This document shows, in pieces, positions 62,314-64,000 of a stretch of 64,000 bases of DNA (within the stretch, counting starts at the first letter, position 1; each line of letters begins with the position of its first letter). This stretch comes from an uncultured Roseburia sp. (GTDB lineage Bacteria > Bacillota > Clostridia > Lachnospirales > Lachnospiraceae), in the NCBI GenBank assembly GCA_947649645.1, contig CANSSP010000008.1, positions 1 through 64,000 of the forward strand, given 5' to 3'. The notes under the pieces were generated by a model that saw only the letters and a list, made by a program, of their open reading frames with translations, did no database searches and was not told the DNA's origin. Position numbers and translations under genes: made by a program.

Positions 62314-62342
62314 ATCATAATACCATTTCTTGTTTTTGTCGA
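62314..62342 (-). promoter_or_regulatory. promoter of rubrerythrin
   Basis: TCGACA (62342-62337), a 17-bp spacer and TATGAT (62319-62314) on the minus strand, 40 bp before the start codon. No clear PerR box is visible. Confidence 0.5.
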
Positions 62343-62379
62343 GAGCATATAAGAAAAACGGAAAATTTACCGGCAGAAT

Positions 62380-62802
62380 TTATAATTTTTTCAGAAAGAT
62401 AAGCTCCAATGGCTCTCCCGGCAACAGCAGAGCGCCGCAATCCACATAACCCAGCTTCCGGTAAAAATGCTGCGCCGGTTCATCTGACCGCGTGGATGTC
62501 AGTACTTCTCCATATCCGTCCGTCCTCATCTGATTTTCCCAGTGCAATACCATTTCTTTTCCAAATCCACGATGCCGGTATTCTTCCAGCAGAAACAACA
62601 GATTCATAAACGGCGTGTTATCCCAGAAAAGGCCCCACCGCAGCCAGCCGATAAACGCCTCTTTCTTTTCTGCCACCATGACTCTGCCGAGCGCAATCAC
62701 GGATTCCAGCTCTGTTTTTTCGATATGTCTGTCAACGCGCAAAATGGATTCAACATCCTTCTTTTCCGCCGTCCTGATCTCCATATGCATCTTCTGCTCC
62801 AT
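62380..62802 (-). CDS. GNAT family N-acetyltransferase
   Basis: The 140-residue protein has the GNAT layout: IRTAEKKDVESILRVDRHI at the start, NLLFLLEEYRHRGFGKEMV (the Q/RxxGxG/A acetyl-CoA loop as RHRGFG), and AQHFYRKLGYVDCGAL. The substrate is unknown. Start could be ATG 62802 or one of the following Met codons; a GGAG precedes the fifth codon. It lies 6 bp after the DUF1294 gene. Confidence 0.85.
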   Translation of the reverse strand: MEQKMHMEIRTAEKKDVESILRVDRHIEKTELESVIALGRVMVAEKKEAFIGWLRWGLFWDNTPFMNLLFLLEEYRHRGFGKEMVLHWENQMRTDGYGEVLTSTRSDEPAQHFYRKLGYVDCGALLLPGEPLELIFLKKL

Positions 62803-62808
62803 CCATCC

Positions 62809-63387
62809 TCACTTCACATTCATCAGATAAAAAACCACCACGGCCTGCGTCAGAATAATCAACGGAATACCATACACAAAATAATTCTTTCTTGTCTTAT
62901 GTCTGAATACATACATTCCGACGAGCCCGCCGACTGCGCCTCCGGCAAAAGCCAGTCCCAGCAACGTCGCAATCCGGATTCGGAACCGATGTCCGGCTGC
63001 ATTCCTTTTGTCGATCCCGAATGCAGTCAGTGTGATGATATTGATTGCGACAAGATACGCGGAAAGCACCTTATGATCACCAAAATACTCCCAGAACGCA
63101 AAGGTAAGCTCCCCACGTTGCATTCCTTTTACCATCAACAGAATGAGGACCTCCATGACAGCCGCACAGATAATCAGCACCCGTGACATCATATTCTTCT
63201 TATTCGCTTTCCTGTCCACAAGCAGCATGGCGGCTGCGACACACGGCGCTCCGCCTGCCAGAGAAATCACAGTCACAACCAGCTCCATTCCTCTGCAGAG
63301 CATATCCGTGCGCAGCCAGGTTTTCATCACAACGAGCATAATCCCCACTGCATTGACAGCAATCAGATAATAGCCCAGATCCCCCAT
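62809..63387 (-). CDS. DUF1294 membrane protein with two related halves
   Basis: The 192-residue protein has about six transmembrane segments. The second half (from LVAINIITLTAFGIDKRNA through GLAFAGGAVGGLVGMYVFRH to RKNYFVYGIPLII) is a typical DUF1294 domain. The first half (LIAVNAVGIMLVVMKTWL, SLAGGAPCVAAAMLLVDRK) looks like a diverged duplicate of it. Ordinary DUF1294 proteins are about 90 residues. Function is unknown. The ribosome site is weak. Confidence 0.72.
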   Translation of the reverse strand: MGDLGYYLIAVNAVGIMLVVMKTWLRTDMLCRGMELVVTVISLAGGAPCVAAAMLLVDRKANKKNMMSRVLIICAAVMEVLILLMVKGMQRGELTFAFWEYFGDHKVLSAYLVAINIITLTAFGIDKRNAAGHRFRIRIATLLGLAFAGGAVGGLVGMYVFRHKTRKNYFVYGIPLIILTQAVVVFYLMNVK

Positions 63388-63418
63388 ATTGATTTATTCC
63401 CGCCTCTCTCCTGCCTTA

Positions 63419-63571
63419 CTATGCACGATTCTGCCCCAAAGTGTCAGCCGGCTGCTCCGCTCCGATTGCCATAATATATATCTGACACGGATTGCATTCG
63501 TCCCACAAAGCGGGAAATACCTCCAGCTCCTTAAATCCCAATGAAAGATATTCCTTGTAATACGCCGCTTT
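63419..63571 (-). pseudogene. C-terminal fragment of a GNAT acetyltransferase
   Basis: A 50-codon open stretch reads KAAYYKEYLSLGFKELEVF, then PALWDECNPCQIYIMAIGA, which is the C-terminal end of a GNAT-type protein without its catalytic part. No start codon with a ribosome site lies upstream in the frame. It is a gene remnant. Confidence 0.5.
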
Positions 63572-63646
63572 TCAGCGTCACCTTCAATTTGCTTTATCAC
63601 TCTTTTTTCTCCTCTCCGGGATTTAAAAACACTTCTCCGTCAATGT

Positions 63647-64000
63647 TCAGATATGTTTTCTTTGTATCCATACTACGCATTCTGTGTGCTCTGTCCAGGG
63701 AAACAAATCCACCGGCTGGCACTCCACCGCCTCGTAACCCCTCTTTCTCAAAAACTTCAGGTCTCTCGCCAGTGTCTCCGGATTGCACGAAACATACACC
63801 ACACGTTCCGGCCCTAGTTTTACAAGCGATGTCAGAAATGCCTCGTCACTCCCGGCCCGCGGCGGATCCAGAAACACGACATCTGCCCCGGCATCCTCTT
63901 CTTTCGCCATTCCTGTCATAAATTCGCCCGCGTCCGCGTGATAAAAACGCGCATTTTTTATCTGATTCTGCCTCGCATTGATGACGGCGTCTCTCACAGC
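63647..64000 (-). CDS. 23S rRNA (uracil-5-) methyltransferase RlmD-like, C-terminal part
   Basis: The frame is open to the right edge, so the gene continues outside the window. The visible 118 residues show DVVFLDPPRAGSDEAFL and RVVYVSCNPETLARDLKFL with the catalytic Cys in VSCNP, then VEWIQ-type end (PWTEHTECVVWIQR). These are diagnostic of the TrmA/RlmC/RlmD family. The base and position methylated cannot be told without the N-terminal part. Confidence 0.88.
   Translation of the reverse strand, partial: AVRDAVINARQNQIKNARFYHADAGEFMTGMAKEEDAGADVVFLDPPRAGSDEAFLTSLVKLGPERVVYVSCNPETLARDLKFLRKRGYEAVECQPVDLFPWTEHTECVVWIQRKHI

Noticed and set aside
1..64000. tRNA, rRNA and CRISPR
   Set aside because: No tRNA T-loop motif in a cloverleaf context, no rRNA-like sequence and no regularly spaced repeats were found by reading.

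Overview
The window looks like a chromosomal segment of a motile, anaerobic gut Bacillota, most probably a Lachnospiraceae-type Clostridium. The grounds are the flagellar late-gene order flgM-flgN-flgK-flgK-flgL-fliW-csrA-flaG-fliD-fliS-fliT-flagellin, SigD-type promoters (TAAA/TAAT-N16-CCGATATA), strong GGAGG ribosome sites, rubrerythrin, TrkAH, and AraC-controlled sugar operons. I see no rRNA, tRNA or CRISPR array. All identifications come from reading motifs in the sequence; no database search was run.

Layout. 1-1629 holds a TetR-controlled ABC exporter; a near-identical 24-bp dyad lies in front of tetR and again in front of the ABC gene. 1842-8351 is a visibly A+T-rich minus-strand island. 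It encodes a SPASM-type radical SAM enzyme, a Nudix hydrolase, a thymidylate-synthase-like enzyme, a large protein with a death-fold-like (EAD1-like) region and a C-terminal trypsin-like protease, and a dCMP-deaminase-like enzyme. Overlapping start and stop codons couple the last three. A three-helix membrane protein and two unknown small ORFs flank them. This is the best candidate for an undescribed conflict or nucleotide-modification system. 8352-11017 is decayed: an ISAs1-family transposase remnant, a TnpV-like stub and an N-terminally truncated glycogen synthase.

11437-21449 is a flagellin glycosylation operon. neuC, neuB and neuA make a CMP-nonulosonic acid of the sialic/legionaminic type, and Maf would attach it to flagellin. 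A PIG-L deacetylase, an N-formyltransferase, a methyltransferase, a FemAB/GNAT-like transferase and a B12-type radical SAM enzyme would decorate it. The deacetylase is interrupted by a run of ten G (13983-13992, coding strand) that throws it out of frame, as expected for a phase-variable gene. 21546-33131 is the flagellar late operon, with a CsrA-like hairpin in the flagellin leader and the CsrA/FliW pair. 33155-34744 encodes a secreted repeat protein with a possible SigD promoter.

34941-42499 (plus strand) has a multi-spanning membrane protein, an AraC regulator, and two Gfo/Idh/MocA oxidoreductases with two TIM-barrel isomerases, a set typical of 3-keto-sugar or unusual glycoside catabolism. 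42538-46557 has a MalT-like/SARP hybrid regulator and an anchored alpha/beta hydrolase. 46826-50538 is trkA-trkH plus an rRNA methyltransferase-like gene. 50646-52722 has a short pyruvate kinase-like protein and CorA. 52812-61182 is a second defence-like unit: a HEPN(Swt1-like)-DUF499 ATPase and a DUF1156 DNA methyltransferase, abutting a GH3 glycosidase gene by 5 bp. The right end carries a small lipoprotein, rubrerythrin, a GNAT enzyme, a DUF1294 membrane protein, a GNAT fragment and the C-terminal part of an RlmD-type rRNA methyltransferase cut by the window edge.
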